A stretch of 64,000 nucleotides of DNA from AC-32 sp035518635 (GCA_035518635.1 DATIXI010000037.1:1-64000), one strand, 5' to 3'; positions 49,351-58,117 are shown, counted from the first letter of the stretch. Numbers and translations are program-made. The notes: generated by a model not told the origin, from the sequence alone.

Positions 49351-50013
49351 GTGCAGCGGAGGGCCGGCTTCGTCTCGGGCGGTTACGCTCGTCGCCTGGA
49401 GCTCGACCACGTACTGATCCCTGTGACGAACCTTTCCGCGGGCGCGCAGGAGCTCGAGGCCCGGTTCGGGCTTGCCTCGATCGAGGGCGGCCGACACCCG
49501 GGCTTCGGGACGGCCAACAGGATCGTGCCGCTCGGCGATTGCTATCTCGAGCTGGTCGCGGTCGTCGACCAGGCCGAGGCGGAGCAGAACCCGTTCGGCC
49601 GCCGGCTGGCTGCGGCCGAGCCGGGGCTCGACCGGCCGCTCGGCTGGGCCGTCCGCACCGACCGGCTCGACGAGGAGGCCGCCCGGCTCGGGCTCGCCGT
49701 GAGCTCGGGATCGCGGGCGACCCCCGACGGGCGGACCTTGCGCTGGCGGATGGCCGGGCTCGAGGAGGCCGTGGCAGAGCCCTTCCTTCCGTTCCTGCTC
49801 CAGTGGGAGCAGGGGACGGAGCTCCCCGGGCGCGCCCGCGTCGAGCATCCGGCCGGCGACGTCAGCCTCGTCGGGCTCGAGCTCGAAGGCGACCAGGATC
49901 GGCTGGATGCCTGGCTCGGTGCCGGCCGGCTCCCGGTGACGTTGCGCGAAGGCCCGCCGCGCGTCGCGACGATCGTCCTCACCGCGACCGCCGGTCCGAT
50001 CGTGCTCGGCTAG
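49351..50013 (+). CDS. VOC-fold (glyoxalase-like) protein
   Basis: A 220-residue protein whose core begins LELDHVLIPVTNLSAGAQEL, followed by GLASIEGGRHPGFGTANRIV and DCYLELVAVVD, as in Glyoxalase-like domain proteins. A second half-module has HPAGDVSLVGLELEG. GTG 49351 adds 15 residues before the domain. TACGCT lies six bases before the in-frame CTG at 49396, so a leaderless CTG start is a real alternative. The stop shares CTAG with the convergent dnaE. Confidence 0.8.
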   Translation: MQRRAGFVSGGYARRLELDHVLIPVTNLSAGAQELEARFGLASIEGGRHPGFGTANRIVPLGDCYLELVAVVDQAEAEQNPFGRRLAAAEPGLDRPLGWAVRTDRLDEEAARLGLAVSSGSRATPDGRTLRWRMAGLEEAVAEPFLPFLLQWEQGTELPGRARVEHPAGDVSLVGLELEGDQDRLDAWLGAGRLPVTLREGPPRVATIVLTATAGPIVLG

Positions 50014-53000
50014 GCGACCGCTGCCTCGCCGAGGAGCGCCTTCACCTCGGCGAAGAAGTCCGGCTCCGGCTTGACCCGGAACTTCGACCCGAGCTGGAAC
50101 GTCCGTGGGCCCTCGGAGGTGACGAGATCGACCACCACCGGCGCCTCGCCGGGGAACTCGCGAACCACGGCGGCCAGCTCGCGAATGATTCCGGCCCGCG
50201 CGGCGCGCGCGTCGAGCTTCAGGCGCACCTCGCGCCGCTCGGGTGTCGCCTCGAACGACGAGACCTCCATCGCGATCAGCTTCGTCTCCCCCTCCTTGTG
50301 GTCGACGCGCGCCTTCACGACCAGCACCTCGTCGACGACGAGCAGCTCGCGCGCGGATGCATAGACCGAGTTGAAGACGACGACCTCCGCGCTTCCCAGC
50401 ACGTCGTCGAGCCGCATGAAGACCATCGGCTCGCCCTTCTTCGTCGTCAGCTGCTTCAGCGCCGAGACGATCCCGGCCACGGTGACGACCTCGCCGTCAC
50501 GGCGCCGGTCGAGCTCGGCGAGCGAGGCGTCCGTCTTCCGCCTGAGCTGGGGGCGGATCGCCTCGAGCGGGTGCTCGGAGACGTAGAGGCCGAGCGTCTC
50601 CTTCTCGAGCCGCAGGAGCTCGTTCTTCTCGAACTCCTCCGAGCCGATCGGCGGATGCTCCAGCTTCTCCTCGACCTCTGCGAAGAGCGAGCTCTGTCCG
50701 CGCAGCCGCTCGTCCGACGCGCGCTGCCCGTGGGAGAGCGCGTGCTCGAGCGCCTCCAGCATCCCGCGCCGCGACGCGCCCGTGGAGTCGAGGGCGCCGC
50801 ACTTGACCAGCGACTCGAGCGCCCGCTTGTTCACGACCTGCGGGTCGACCCGTTCGGTGAAGTCCCACAGCGACGCGAACGGCCCACCCTCCTCGCGCGC
50901 GCTGACGATCGCCCGGGCGGCCGAGTCGCCGACGTTCTTGACCGCGTTCAGCCCGAACCGGATGCGGCCCTCGACGACCGCGAAGTCGCATTCGGACGAG
51001 TTGACCTCCGGCGGCAGCACGTCGATCCCGATCTCGCGGCACGCGTTGACGTAGAACGGCACCCGGTCCTTCGTGTTCATCACCGAGGAGATGAGCGCCG
51101 CCATGTACTCCTTCGCGTGGTGGGCCCGCAGCCACGCGGTGCGGTACGCGATCAGCGCGTAGCAGGCCGCGTGCGACTTGTTGAACGAGTAGTCCTGCGC
51201 CTGCTCCATGTCCTTCCAGAGCTGGTTCGCGACCGCAGGCGTGACGGCGTTGGCGGCGCACCCCTCCAGGAACTTGTCCTTGAGCGACGCCATCAGCTTG
51301 TGGATCTTCTTGCCGATCGCCTTGCGGAGATCATCGGCTTCCGCGGGCGTGAAGCCCGCGAGCTGCTTGGCGATCTCCATGTACTGCTCCTGGTAGATGC
51401 AGATCCCGTACGTGAGGCCGGTGATCGGCTCCAGGCGCGGGTCGGGGAACGCGACCGCCTCCTGCCCGGCCTTGCGCCGCGCGTAGACCGGGATGTACGC
51501 CATCGGGCCGGGCCGGTAGAGCGCCACGAGCGCGATCAGGTCCTCGAACTCGGTCGGCTTGACCTGCCGCAGCGCCTCGCGCATCCCCGACGACTCGAAC
51601 TGGAAGACCCCGGTCGCGTCGCCCCGCTGCAGCATCGCGTAGGTCTCCGGGTCGTCGAGCGGGATCGAGCCGATCTCGACGTTGCCGACGAGCTCGACCG
51701 CCTTGTCGATCACGTCGAGGTTGCGGAGCCCGAGGAAGTCGATCTTCAGCAGCCCGAGCGCCTCGACGTCGTTCATCGCGAACTGGGTCACGACCTCCTG
51801 GTCGGCGCCCTTCTGCTGGAGCGGGACGACGTCGGTGAGCGGCCTGTCCGAGATCACGACGCCGGCCGCGTGGATCGAGTCCTGGCGGACCAGCCCTTCC
51901 AGCGGCTTCGCGAGGTCGACGATCTCCCGAGCGAGCGGGTCGCCGTCGTAGGCCTGCTTCAGCTCCGAGCCGGGTTTGAGGCAGTCGTCGAGGTAGACCT
52001 TCGGTCCCTCGGGGATCAGCTTCGCGATCTTGTCGACGGCGCCGTACGGGATCTCCAGCACGCGGCCGGCGTCGCGCACCGCGGCGCGGGCCATCATCGT
52101 CCCGAACGTGATGATCTGCGCCACCCGGTCGCGCCCGTACTTCTCGGCGACGTAGTTGATGACGCGGTCGCGGCCCGCGACGGCGAAGTCGATGTCCATG
52201 TCCGGCATCGACTTCCGTCCCGGGTTCAGCATCCGCTCGAACAGGAGCCCGTAGCGGATCGGGTCGACGTCGGTGATCTCGAGGCAATAGGCCGCGAGGG
52301 AGCCGGCCGCCGAGCCCCGGCCCGGGCCGACCTGGATCCCGTTCCGCTTGGCAAACGAGACGAAGTCCCACACGATCAGGAAGTAGTCGGCGAAGCCCAT
52401 CTCCTTGATCGTCTTGAGCTCGAACCGGAGGCGCTCCTGAAGCTCCGGGGTCACCTTTTCGTAGCGCTTTTGCAGGCCTTTTTCGCAGAGCTCGACCAGG
52501 AACTCGAAGGCGTCCTTGCCCTCGGGGACCGGGAACGTCGGCAGGAGGATCTTCCCGAGCTCGAGCTCGACGTTGCAACGATCCGCGACCTCGAGGGTGC
52601 GCGCCATCGCCGCCTCGAGGCCCGGGAAGTCGAGCGCCATCTCGGTCGGTGACTTGAAGTAGAACTGGTCGGTGTCGAAGCGCCAGTGGTTCGGGTTCTT
52701 CAACGAGTCGCCCGACTGGATGCAGAGCAGCGCCTCGTGTGCCTTCGCGTCCTCGTGGCGGAGGTAGTGGACGTCGCCCGTCGCGACGAGCGGCAGCCCG
52801 ACCTCCTCGGCGAGCGCCGTCAGCTGCGGGTTGATCCGCGCCTGCACGTCGATGCCCGCGTTCTGGATCTCGACGTAGGTCGAGTCTCGCCCGAAGATCT
52901 GCGCCAGCCGGTCGAGCTCGGCCCGCGCGTCGCCGGCCCGGTTCTCCTCGAGCGCCTTGCAGACCCGACCCGAGAGGCAGCCCGAGAGGGCGACCAGCCC

Positions 53001-53381
53001 ACCCGCGTGGCGCTCGAGCAGCTCCCAGTCCACGCGCGGCTTGTAGTAGTAGCCCTCGAGGTAGCCCGCCGAGGACAGCTTGATCAGGTTCGCGTAGCCG
53101 TGGTTGTCCTCCGCGAGAAGCGTGAGGTGCGCGTAGCCCTTCTTCTGCGCGTGCCGATCGTCCGCGACGTAGACCTCGCACCCGATCAGCGGCTTGACGC
53201 CGTGCTTACCCGTCTCCCGGACCAGCTCCACGGCTCCGGCCAGCGAGCCGTGGTCGGTGAGCGCCACCGCCGGCATCTCGAGCTCGGCCGCCCGCTCAGC
53301 GAGCGCCGGGATCCGGCAGGCACCGTCGAGGATCGAGTACTCGGAATGGACGTGTAGATGGACGAAGCCGGCCTCTGCCAC
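50010..53381 (-). CDS. dnaE: DNA polymerase III alpha subunit
   Basis: Replicative polymerase, 1123 residues. The PHP domain has FVHLHVHSEYSILDGA and ALTDHGSLAGAVEL. The polymerase palm has VGPGRGSAAGSLAAY and the catalytic Asp motif KSMPDMDIDFAV. Further on are SFNKSHAACYALIAYRTAWL and, in the last third, an OB-fold (VTVAGIVSALKQLTTKKGEP). The family is DnaE1-like by length and opening. GTG 53381 lies nine bases after TACACT. Confidence 0.97.
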   Translation of the reverse strand: MAEAGFVHLHVHSEYSILDGACRIPALAERAAELEMPAVALTDHGSLAGAVELVRETGKHGVKPLIGCEVYVADDRHAQKKGYAHLTLLAEDNHGYANLIKLSSAGYLEGYYYKPRVDWELLERHAGGLVALSGCLSGRVCKALEENRAGDARAELDRLAQIFGRDSTYVEIQNAGIDVQARINPQLTALAEEVGLPLVATGDVHYLRHEDAKAHEALLCIQSGDSLKNPNHWRFDTDQFYFKSPTEMALDFPGLEAAMARTLEVADRCNVELELGKILLPTFPVPEGKDAFEFLVELCEKGLQKRYEKVTPELQERLRFELKTIKEMGFADYFLIVWDFVSFAKRNGIQVGPGRGSAAGSLAAYCLEITDVDPIRYGLLFERMLNPGRKSMPDMDIDFAVAGRDRVINYVAEKYGRDRVAQIITFGTMMARAAVRDAGRVLEIPYGAVDKIAKLIPEGPKVYLDDCLKPGSELKQAYDGDPLAREIVDLAKPLEGLVRQDSIHAAGVVISDRPLTDVVPLQQKGADQEVVTQFAMNDVEALGLLKIDFLGLRNLDVIDKAVELVGNVEIGSIPLDDPETYAMLQRGDATGVFQFESSGMREALRQVKPTEFEDLIALVALYRPGPMAYIPVYARRKAGQEAVAFPDPRLEPITGLTYGICIYQEQYMEIAKQLAGFTPAEADDLRKAIGKKIHKLMASLKDKFLEGCAANAVTPAVANQLWKDMEQAQDYSFNKSHAACYALIAYRTAWLRAHHAKEYMAALISSVMNTKDRVPFYVNACREIGIDVLPPEVNSSECDFAVVEGRIRFGLNAVKNVGDSAARAIVSAREEGGPFASLWDFTERVDPQVVNKRALESLVKCGALDSTGASRRGMLEALEHALSHGQRASDERLRGQSSLFAEVEEKLEHPPIGSEEFEKNELLRLEKETLGLYVSEHPLEAIRPQLRRKTDASLAELDRRRDGEVVTVAGIVSALKQLTTKKGEPMVFMRLDDVLGSAEVVVFNSVYASARELLVVDEVLVVKARVDHKEGETKLIAMEVSSFEATPERREVRLKLDARAARAGIIRELAAVVREFPGEAPVVVDLVTSEGPRTFQLGSKFRVKPEPDFFAEVKALLGEAAVA

Positions 53382-53390
53382 GGGAGGCCT

Positions 53391-53396
53391 AGTGTA
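53391..53396 (-). promoter_or_regulatory. Candidate -10 box of dnaE
   Basis: TACACT on the minus strand, nine bases before GTG 53381. Confidence 0.4.
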
Positions 53397-53505
53397 GAAC
53401 CGCCTCCTGTCGGACTCGCCGTGCGGGCCAACCGGTCATCTGCGTCTGCTCGTTCGCCTCGCGATCACCTCATCTCCCGGACGAGGTCGTCCGCCGCACG
53501 GCCTC

Positions 53506-53712
53506 TCATCCGCTCGTCCCGGGACAGCGCCCGACGACCCGGCGCCCGCCGCCTGCGGGCACGTCGTGGCGCGGCGGCGCAGGGCGCCCGTTCTCGGTCC
53601 GCAGCCGGTCGATCAACTCGCTCGCCGCCTCGCGTGTCTCCGGGAACTCCTCGCCGGTACGCTCGCAGAGCGCCGCTGCGAGCGCGTACACCTGCCTCAC
53701 GGTCGCCCTCAT
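53506..53712 (-). CDS. Small hypothetical protein
   Basis: A 68-residue protein. The first 45 residues look like a compact helical domain (MRATVRQVYALAAALCERTG, FPETREAASELIDRLR); the end is Pro/Gly/Arg-rich. ATG 53712. No family recognised. It lies upstream of dnaE on the same strand. It is the only sensible frame in the 53.4-53.8 kb gap. Confidence 0.45.
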   Translation of the reverse strand: MRATVRQVYALAAALCERTGEEFPETREAASELIDRLRTENGRPAPPRHDVPAGGGRRVVGRCPGTSG

Positions 53713-53775
53713 GCGACCATGGAAGCAGGCCCGGAGCGGAGCCGTGTGCCGAAAGTGTGAAAGCCGATCCGCGCG

Positions 53776-54249
53776 CTACGAGGCGCCCATCTCGGCCATC
53801 GCGACCTTGCCGCGCTCGGCCATCTCCTCCTCGGTCAGATCCTCCTTGTGCGTCGCCAGCGACCAGACGTGCCCGAACGGGTCCGTGATGGACCCGAAGC
53901 GGTCGCCCCAGAACATGTCGTCGAGCGGCATGGTCACCTCGGCGCCCGCGTCGGTCGCCCGCTCGAACGTCGCGTCGACATCCTCGACGTAGAGGAAGAT
54001 CGAGCCGGTCGGCCCACCGCGCTCGGCCGGCGGCCGGACGGTCGACTGGTCGAACGGGTCGGAGAGCATCACCTTGGAGTCCCCGATCTGGATGGTGGCG
54101 TGGGCGATCTTCCCGTCCGGCCCGGGCATCCGCATCAGCTCCTCGGCACCGAAGGCCTCCTTGTAGAACTCGATCGCCTTGCTCGCGTCCTCGACGGCGA
54201 GGTACGGGGTCACGCTGTGGTACCCCTCAGGAATCGGCTTGACAGCCAT
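53776..54249 (-). CDS. VOC-family protein of the PhnB/YdfO-like glyoxalase type
   Basis: A 157-residue VOC protein. Opening IPEGYHSVTPYLAVEDASKA, then FYKEAFGAEELMRMPGPDGK, HATIQIGDSKVMLSDPFD, and SIFLYVEDVDATFERATDAG with FWGDRFGSITDPFGHVWSLA. This resembles PhnB-like proteins. The C-terminus carries EDLTEEEMAERG. ATG 54249 has GGAGGGGAG upstream. The substrate is unknown. Confidence 0.9.
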   Translation of the reverse strand: MAVKPIPEGYHSVTPYLAVEDASKAIEFYKEAFGAEELMRMPGPDGKIAHATIQIGDSKVMLSDPFDQSTVRPPAERGGPTGSIFLYVEDVDATFERATDAGAEVTMPLDDMFWGDRFGSITDPFGHVWSLATHKEDLTEEEMAERGKVAMAEMGAS

Positions 54250-54367
54250 GTGATCTCCCCTCCGTAGCGGTCGCGGCCAGTGTAGGCAAAGGCACATTCC
54301 CTGAGACGGGTCTGCCGAAACCCGCTTCGCGCGCCGATGCGTGACGAAACCCGACCAAGGAGTGAAC

Positions 54368-55006
54368 ATGCTTCGCAAGCCGCTGGTCGTGCTCGCCGCC
54401 ACGGCCTTCCTGCTCGGCGCCGCCGGGCTCGCATTTGCGCGGGGCGGGACGCCGGATTCGCTCACGCCCGTCACGGCGACGTTCGACGCCGGGACCGTGT
54501 CGCATCTCAGGTCCTCGAGTTGCGAAGGGCGCGGCGGCACGTACACGAGGACACGTGCCACGTACACCGGCACCGCGACGAGCAACGACGCGCGCTGGGA
54601 CGGCAAGCTGACCGTGCATGCGCTGTCCGTCTACAACTCGGACACGGGCCTCGGCTACGTCGTCGGCCGCTACTCGGTCGCCACCGAACTCGGCCCGACG
54701 TCCGGCTGGTTCCAGGCCGCGAACACCAACGGCTCGCTCACCGGCTTCACCGATGCCTTCATGAAGGAACCGAAGGCGTGGCTGATGGGCAGCCTTTCCT
54801 CGACCTTCGACGCGTCAACGGGCTTCAGCGAAGGTCAGCTCGGCACGGGGAACCCGAACGGAGCCGCCGTCCTCGCCTCCGGGCGTTGCGGCGACACCCC
54901 CGCTCAGGGCGGAGACGTGTCCGTCTTCACCGTGAAGGCGAGCAAGCAGGCGATGCACGGCAAGCACCACAAGCACCAGAAGAAGGGGCGGCGCGGGCGG
55001 AAGTAG
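54368..55006 (+). CDS. Secreted protein with basic His/Lys tail
   Basis: A 212-residue exported protein. ATG 54368 follows AAGGAG. The signal is LRKPLVVLAATAFLLGAAGL ending in AFA. The mature domain (about 30-195) is beta-rich with two cysteines (SSSCEGRGGTYTRTRATYTG and SGRCGDTPAQGGD) likely in a disulfide. The end is highly basic (KHHKHQKKGRRGRK). No known family. Confidence 0.72.
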   Translation: MLRKPLVVLAATAFLLGAAGLAFARGGTPDSLTPVTATFDAGTVSHLRSSSCEGRGGTYTRTRATYTGTATSNDARWDGKLTVHALSVYNSDTGLGYVVGRYSVATELGPTSGWFQAANTNGSLTGFTDAFMKEPKAWLMGSLSSTFDASTGFSEGQLGTGNPNGAAVLASGRCGDTPAQGGDVSVFTVKASKQAMHGKHHKHQKKGRRGRK

Positions 55007-55036
55007 AGCCCTGCTGGACCGACTCTCCGAGGGCGC

Positions 55037-55678
55037 CTACCCGGCGCCCTCGGTCGTTTCGGCCTCGAGCTCGGCCGCGTAGAGGTCGTACGGCAGTCGC
55101 TCGAGCTCCCGCAGGCGCGGGTCCGGGACTGCGAAGAACCGGGGCAGCGCCCGCTCGCGCAGCCAGCCGAGCCGCGGCTCGGCCGCGATCACGTCCTCGA
55201 CGGCCCTCCGGTCGCCGCCGAGCGCCACGTGCTCGACCCGTTCCTCCCAGGGCCGGAGGACGCCGAGCGCCGTTCGAGCCGCGGCCTCGACGAGCGCGCG
55301 GGCCTGTTCCTCCCGGCGCCTGCGGAAGCGGTTCGAGGACGAGCCGCCCTTCTTGTGCTTGCCCTTCACGAACCGGGTGCCGACCTTCGACGCGACCAGC
55401 CGCTCGCCCTCGAAGACGCCCGCCGCGTAGCCACCGAGCCGAACCAGCAGCGCGGCGACGAGGTGATCCTCGGCCAGCGCGGCAAAGAGCGGCCCGAGCT
55501 CGACGCGTTGGTACGCCCCTTCGTGCGCGAGCCCGAACGGCGGCCGCACGGTGATCCTCTCGCCGGGCGCCTCGATCCGGGCCGCACCTCCCGCGTAGAC
55601 GGTTCGGCCGCGCCCTCCCTCGAGCGGCTCCAGGCGCTTGCGCACGTTCTCGCGTCCGACGTAGCGGGCCACGACCAC
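55037..55678 (-). CDS. acVLRF1-like peptidyl-tRNA hydrolase/release-factor-like protein
   Basis: A 213-residue protein resembling the actinobacterial VLRF1 (Vms1-like) family, which has an eRF1-like domain able to release stalled nascent chains. The key loop reads KGKHKKGGSSSNRFRRRREE; in the family I recall GGxSQ with a catalytic glutamine, which here is Ser/Asn. The C-terminal region has VEHVALGGDRRAVEDVIA. GTG 55678 is chosen; GTG 55672 and an upstream TTG are possible. The assignment is by motif memory and should be treated as provisional. Confidence 0.6.
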   Translation of the reverse strand: MVVARYVGRENVRKRLEPLEGGRGRTVYAGGAARIEAPGERITVRPPFGLAHEGAYQRVELGPLFAALAEDHLVAALLVRLGGYAAGVFEGERLVASKVGTRFVKGKHKKGGSSSNRFRRRREEQARALVEAAARTALGVLRPWEERVEHVALGGDRRAVEDVIAAEPRLGWLRERALPRFFAVPDPRLRELERLPYDLYAAELEAETTEGAG

Positions 55679-55715
55679 GGAGCCTAGGCACAGGCGGTTG
55701 TGTGGGAGCAAAGAA

Positions 55716-55741
55716 GAAGGGCGGCCCGTGAGCCGCCCTTC
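55716..55741 (-). terminator. Rho-independent terminator, minus strand
   Basis: GAAGGGCGGC, six-base loop, GCCGCCCTTC: a perfect 10-bp stem followed on the minus strand by TTCTTTG. It would end a minus-strand transcript coming from the non-coding stretch at 55.75-56.1 kb. Confidence 0.65.
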
Positions 55742-55868
55742 ACGCCTGCGCGTCCTTCCGTCTCTGCGGCCCAGACGTCAGGTCGCGCACACCGGATGCT
55801 GCCTCGTTTGGGGCGTTCTTCCGTCCCCCAGGTGGGGGATTTGCAGGTGAAAAGACTCAGACAACACA

Positions 55869-55895
55869 AAGCGGGGCCGCCGCCTGGCCCCGCTT
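55869..55895 (-). terminator. Second terminator-like hairpin
   Basis: AAGCGGGGCC, seven-base loop, GGCCCCGCTT, then TGTGTTGTC on the minus strand. A perfect 10-bp GC-rich stem with a T-rich tail. Confidence 0.5.
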
Positions 55896-56083
55896 CGGGT
55901 GTCTCCTTGGGAGGAGAAGCCGCAGTTGAAATCTGCCGGGCCCCGCCGCATTGAGGCCCTTCAGTCTCCGAGGCGCCCCCGCCGCATCGGGGCGCGCTCT
56001 CGGTTGCACGTGGAGTATCGCCAGTTTGGGGCCGCTTCATCCATCACTCGGACTTGGTTGACCGGCCTACTTGACTGAGCTTC

Positions 56084-56089
56084 TACGAT
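56084..56089 (+). promoter_or_regulatory. Candidate -10 box of the aminotransferase gene
   Basis: TACGAT, six bases before ATG 56096; TTGACC lies upstream at 56058-56063. No Shine-Dalgarno, so a leaderless transcript is likely. Confidence 0.4.
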
Positions 56090-56095
56090 CGCGCG

Positions 56096-57229
56096 ATGCG
56101 TTCTCGGCCGGATCGCGTCGAACGGATGCCCGAGCAGTACTTCGGGGCGCTGCTCGGACGCGTCTCCGCCGCCGCGGCGGCCGGTGGGGCGCCGCTGATC
56201 GACCTCGGACGGGGGAATCCGGAGACCGGGCCGCCGCCGCACGTGATCGAGGCGCTTTCCGGCGCGGCCGCGCTCGAGACGGCTCACGGCTACGCGCCGT
56301 TCCGCGGCCTCCCGGAGCTCCGGGCGGCGCTCGCCGAGCGCTACCGCGAGCACTACGGCGTCTCGCTCGACGCCGACACCGAGGTCGCGGTCGTGCCCGG
56401 GACGAAGACGGCGATCGTCGAGCTCTCGCTGGTGCTCGCCGACGAGGGGCAGGTCGTCGTGCTCCCCGACCCGTACTACCCGGACTACCCCTCCGGGCCG
56501 GCGCTCGCCGGCGCGCGCACCGGCTACCTGCCGCTCCTGCGCGAGGACGGCTGGGCGCCGGACTTCTCACGGGCGCCGACGGACGACGTCGCCGCGGTGT
56601 ACCTCAACTACCCGTCCAACCCGTGCGCGGTCGCGGTCCCGGACGGCGCCTTCGAGGGGGCGATCGCGTACGCGCACGAGACCGGCGCCTCGGTCGTGCA
56701 CGACTTCGCCTACGGCGATCTCGTCTTCGACGGGCGCCGGCCGCGGAGCTTCCTCGCGACCGTCGGAGCGAAGGAGGTCGGGGTCGAGATGTTCTCGATG
56801 TCGAAGTCGTACGGCATGGCGGGCTGGCGCGTGGGCTTCGTGGTCGGAAACGCGGAGATCATCGAGCGGGTGAACCTGCTCAACGACCACAGCCGCGTCG
56901 GCATCTTCCGGCCGGTCCAGGAGGCGTGCGTCGCGGCGCTGACCGGGCCGCAGGGCTCGGTCGCGGAGCGGCGCGACACGTACGAGCGCCGGCGCGACCG
57001 GGTGCTGGAGGTGCTCGGCGACACGGTCTGCGAGGGCACGTTCTACGTCTGGCTCGAGCTTCCGGACGGCGTGACAGCCGAAAGCCTCCTCGCCGAGCAG
57101 CGCGTCGCCGTCGCGCCCGGCCAGGGCTTCGGCTCACGGGGCGAGGGCTGGGTGCGCCTGTCGCTCGCTGTCACCGACGAGGCGCTCGCCCTCGGGCTCG
57201 AGCGCCTCGCTTCGGTACTTGCGCGCTGA
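56096..57229 (+). CDS. Class I/II pyridoxal-phosphate aminotransferase
   Basis: A 377-residue aminotransferase. Motifs in order: LIDLGRGNPETGPPPHVIEA, GYAPFRGLPELRAALAERY, VVLPDPYYPDYPSG, NYPSNPCAVAV, VVHDFAYGDLVFDG and the PLP lysine in FSMSKSYGMAGWRVGF. This pattern is closest to the LL-diaminopimelate/alanine-type subgroup. The amino donor and acceptor are not decidable from sequence. No ribosome site precedes ATG 56096. Confidence 0.9.
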   Translation: MRSRPDRVERMPEQYFGALLGRVSAAAAAGGAPLIDLGRGNPETGPPPHVIEALSGAAALETAHGYAPFRGLPELRAALAERYREHYGVSLDADTEVAVVPGTKTAIVELSLVLADEGQVVVLPDPYYPDYPSGPALAGARTGYLPLLREDGWAPDFSRAPTDDVAAVYLNYPSNPCAVAVPDGAFEGAIAYAHETGASVVHDFAYGDLVFDGRRPRSFLATVGAKEVGVEMFSMSKSYGMAGWRVGFVVGNAEIIERVNLLNDHSRVGIFRPVQEACVAALTGPQGSVAERRDTYERRRDRVLEVLGDTVCEGTFYVWLELPDGVTAESLLAEQRVAVAPGQGFGSRGEGWVRLSLAVTDEALALGLERLASVLAR

Positions 57230-57246
57230 CCGCGCGCGTCTCTCGG

Positions 57247-57558
57247 TCAGACGCGGGCGGTCTCCAGCTCGATGACCGGCGCCTCGTAGAGGTCGATCGA
57301 CTCGATCGTGATCCCGATGCTGGCCGCGATCTGCTCACGACGGGTGGTGAGCTCCTCCTCCGAGGTTCTCGCCGTCTCCTCGCTGTCCCAGAGGATGATC
57401 GCCTTCGCGCGCGCGTTGTCGGCGTCGTACAGGCCGATGTAGCCGGCGAAGCCGTCGACGGTGCGCAGCATCGGGATCACGGTCTCGGTGATCGTCTGGA
57501 CTGCGTGCTCCCGCTTTTCCGGGTCAGCGCCGGAGAACGAGATGACTCGTGCGTACAT
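57247..57558 (-). CDS. ABM-like ferredoxin-fold protein
   Basis: A 103-residue protein similar to antibiotic-biosynthesis-monooxygenase (ABM) fold proteins: YARVISFSGADPEKREHAVQ, IPMLRTVDGFAGYIGLYD and KAIILWDSEETARTSEEE. ATG 57558 has AAGGAGG upstream. These small proteins can be monooxygenases or heme-handling; which applies here is unknown. Confidence 0.75.
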   Translation of the reverse strand: MYARVISFSGADPEKREHAVQTITETVIPMLRTVDGFAGYIGLYDADNARAKAIILWDSEETARTSEEELTTRREQIAASIGITIESIDLYEAPVIELETARV

Positions 57559-57585
57559 GGAGCCCTCCTTGGGTCGGTTGGACGA

Positions 57586-58056
57586 TCAGCCCGCCGCTTG
57601 CTCCTTGCTGACGTCCACGACGGCTGCGCCGGTGAGCGCGAGCAGGTCGTGAGTCCGGAGCCGGACCGACCGCTCGTGCGAGCCGGCCTCGAGCACGACC
57701 GAGTGCTGCTCGGCGACGCGCGAGTCGACGAGCACGCGCTCTCGGCTCCCGCCGAAGGGCGGGATCGCCCCGAGCTCGAAGTCGGGGTAGTCGCGCGCGA
57801 GCTCGTCCTCGCTCGCCAGGTGGACGTTCTTCCCGCCCTCGACGTACGTCCGCACCTTGTGTAGGTCGATCCGCGCCGACGCGGGCAGGACGACGCGGAC
57901 GTGGCCCTCGGGGGCGTCGAGCACGAGCGTCTTCGCGACCTCGTCTGGCGGCAGGCCGAGCGCCTCCGCCTCGTCGGCAGCACGCTCGGTGTGCGCGTGC
58001 TCCAGCAGCTCGTACTCGAAACCAGCCTGGTCGAGGATTCGAGCCAGATCCGTCAT
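57586..58056 (-). CDS. YbaK/EbsC-family aminoacyl-tRNA deacylase
   Basis: A 156-residue editing-type domain that clears misacylated tRNA. Motifs: YELLEHAHTERAADEAEALG, VAKTLVLDAPEGHVRVVLPA with the conserved lysine, and GAIPPFGGSRERVLVDSRV. Which aminoacyl-tRNA is edited (Pro, Cys, Ala) cannot be told. ATG 58056. It lies upstream of the ABM-like gene on the same strand. Confidence 0.9.
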   Translation of the reverse strand: MTDLARILDQAGFEYELLEHAHTERAADEAEALGLPPDEVAKTLVLDAPEGHVRVVLPASARIDLHKVRTYVEGGKNVHLASEDELARDYPDFELGAIPPFGGSRERVLVDSRVAEQHSVVLEAGSHERSVRLRTHDLLALTGAAVVDVSKEQAAG

Positions 58057-58117
58057 CGCCGGTAAGGATCGCGCAGCGCGGCGCGAAATGCCAGCGACTA
58101 CGTCGCGGTGCGGCCGG

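Larger units (their letters stand above)
55742..56095 (-). other. Non-coding structured stretch, candidate small RNA locus
   Basis: About 350 bases without a credible gene. It has a perfect 10-bp hairpin AAGCGGGGCC/GGCCCCGCTT (55869-55895), followed on the minus strand by TGTGTTGT; a TCCCCC/GGGGGA hairpin (55824-55839); and a 13-base direct repeat GCGTYCTTCCGTC at 55750 and 55813. With the terminator at 55716 this gives two minus-strand terminator-like stems in tandem, suggesting one or two small RNAs. No tmRNA, RNase P or SRP RNA core was recognised. Confidence 0.45.

Noticed and set aside
49539..52652. Open frame of over 1000 codons on the plus strand opposite dnaE
   Set aside because: It is an antisense shadow of dnaE, with an extreme Arg/Leu/Asp composition and no domain. 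Such frames are expected at this GC content.
55742..56095. tmRNA, RNase P RNA or SRP RNA
   Set aside because: No tRNA-like end, resume frame, RNase P core or SRP tetraloop region was recognised.
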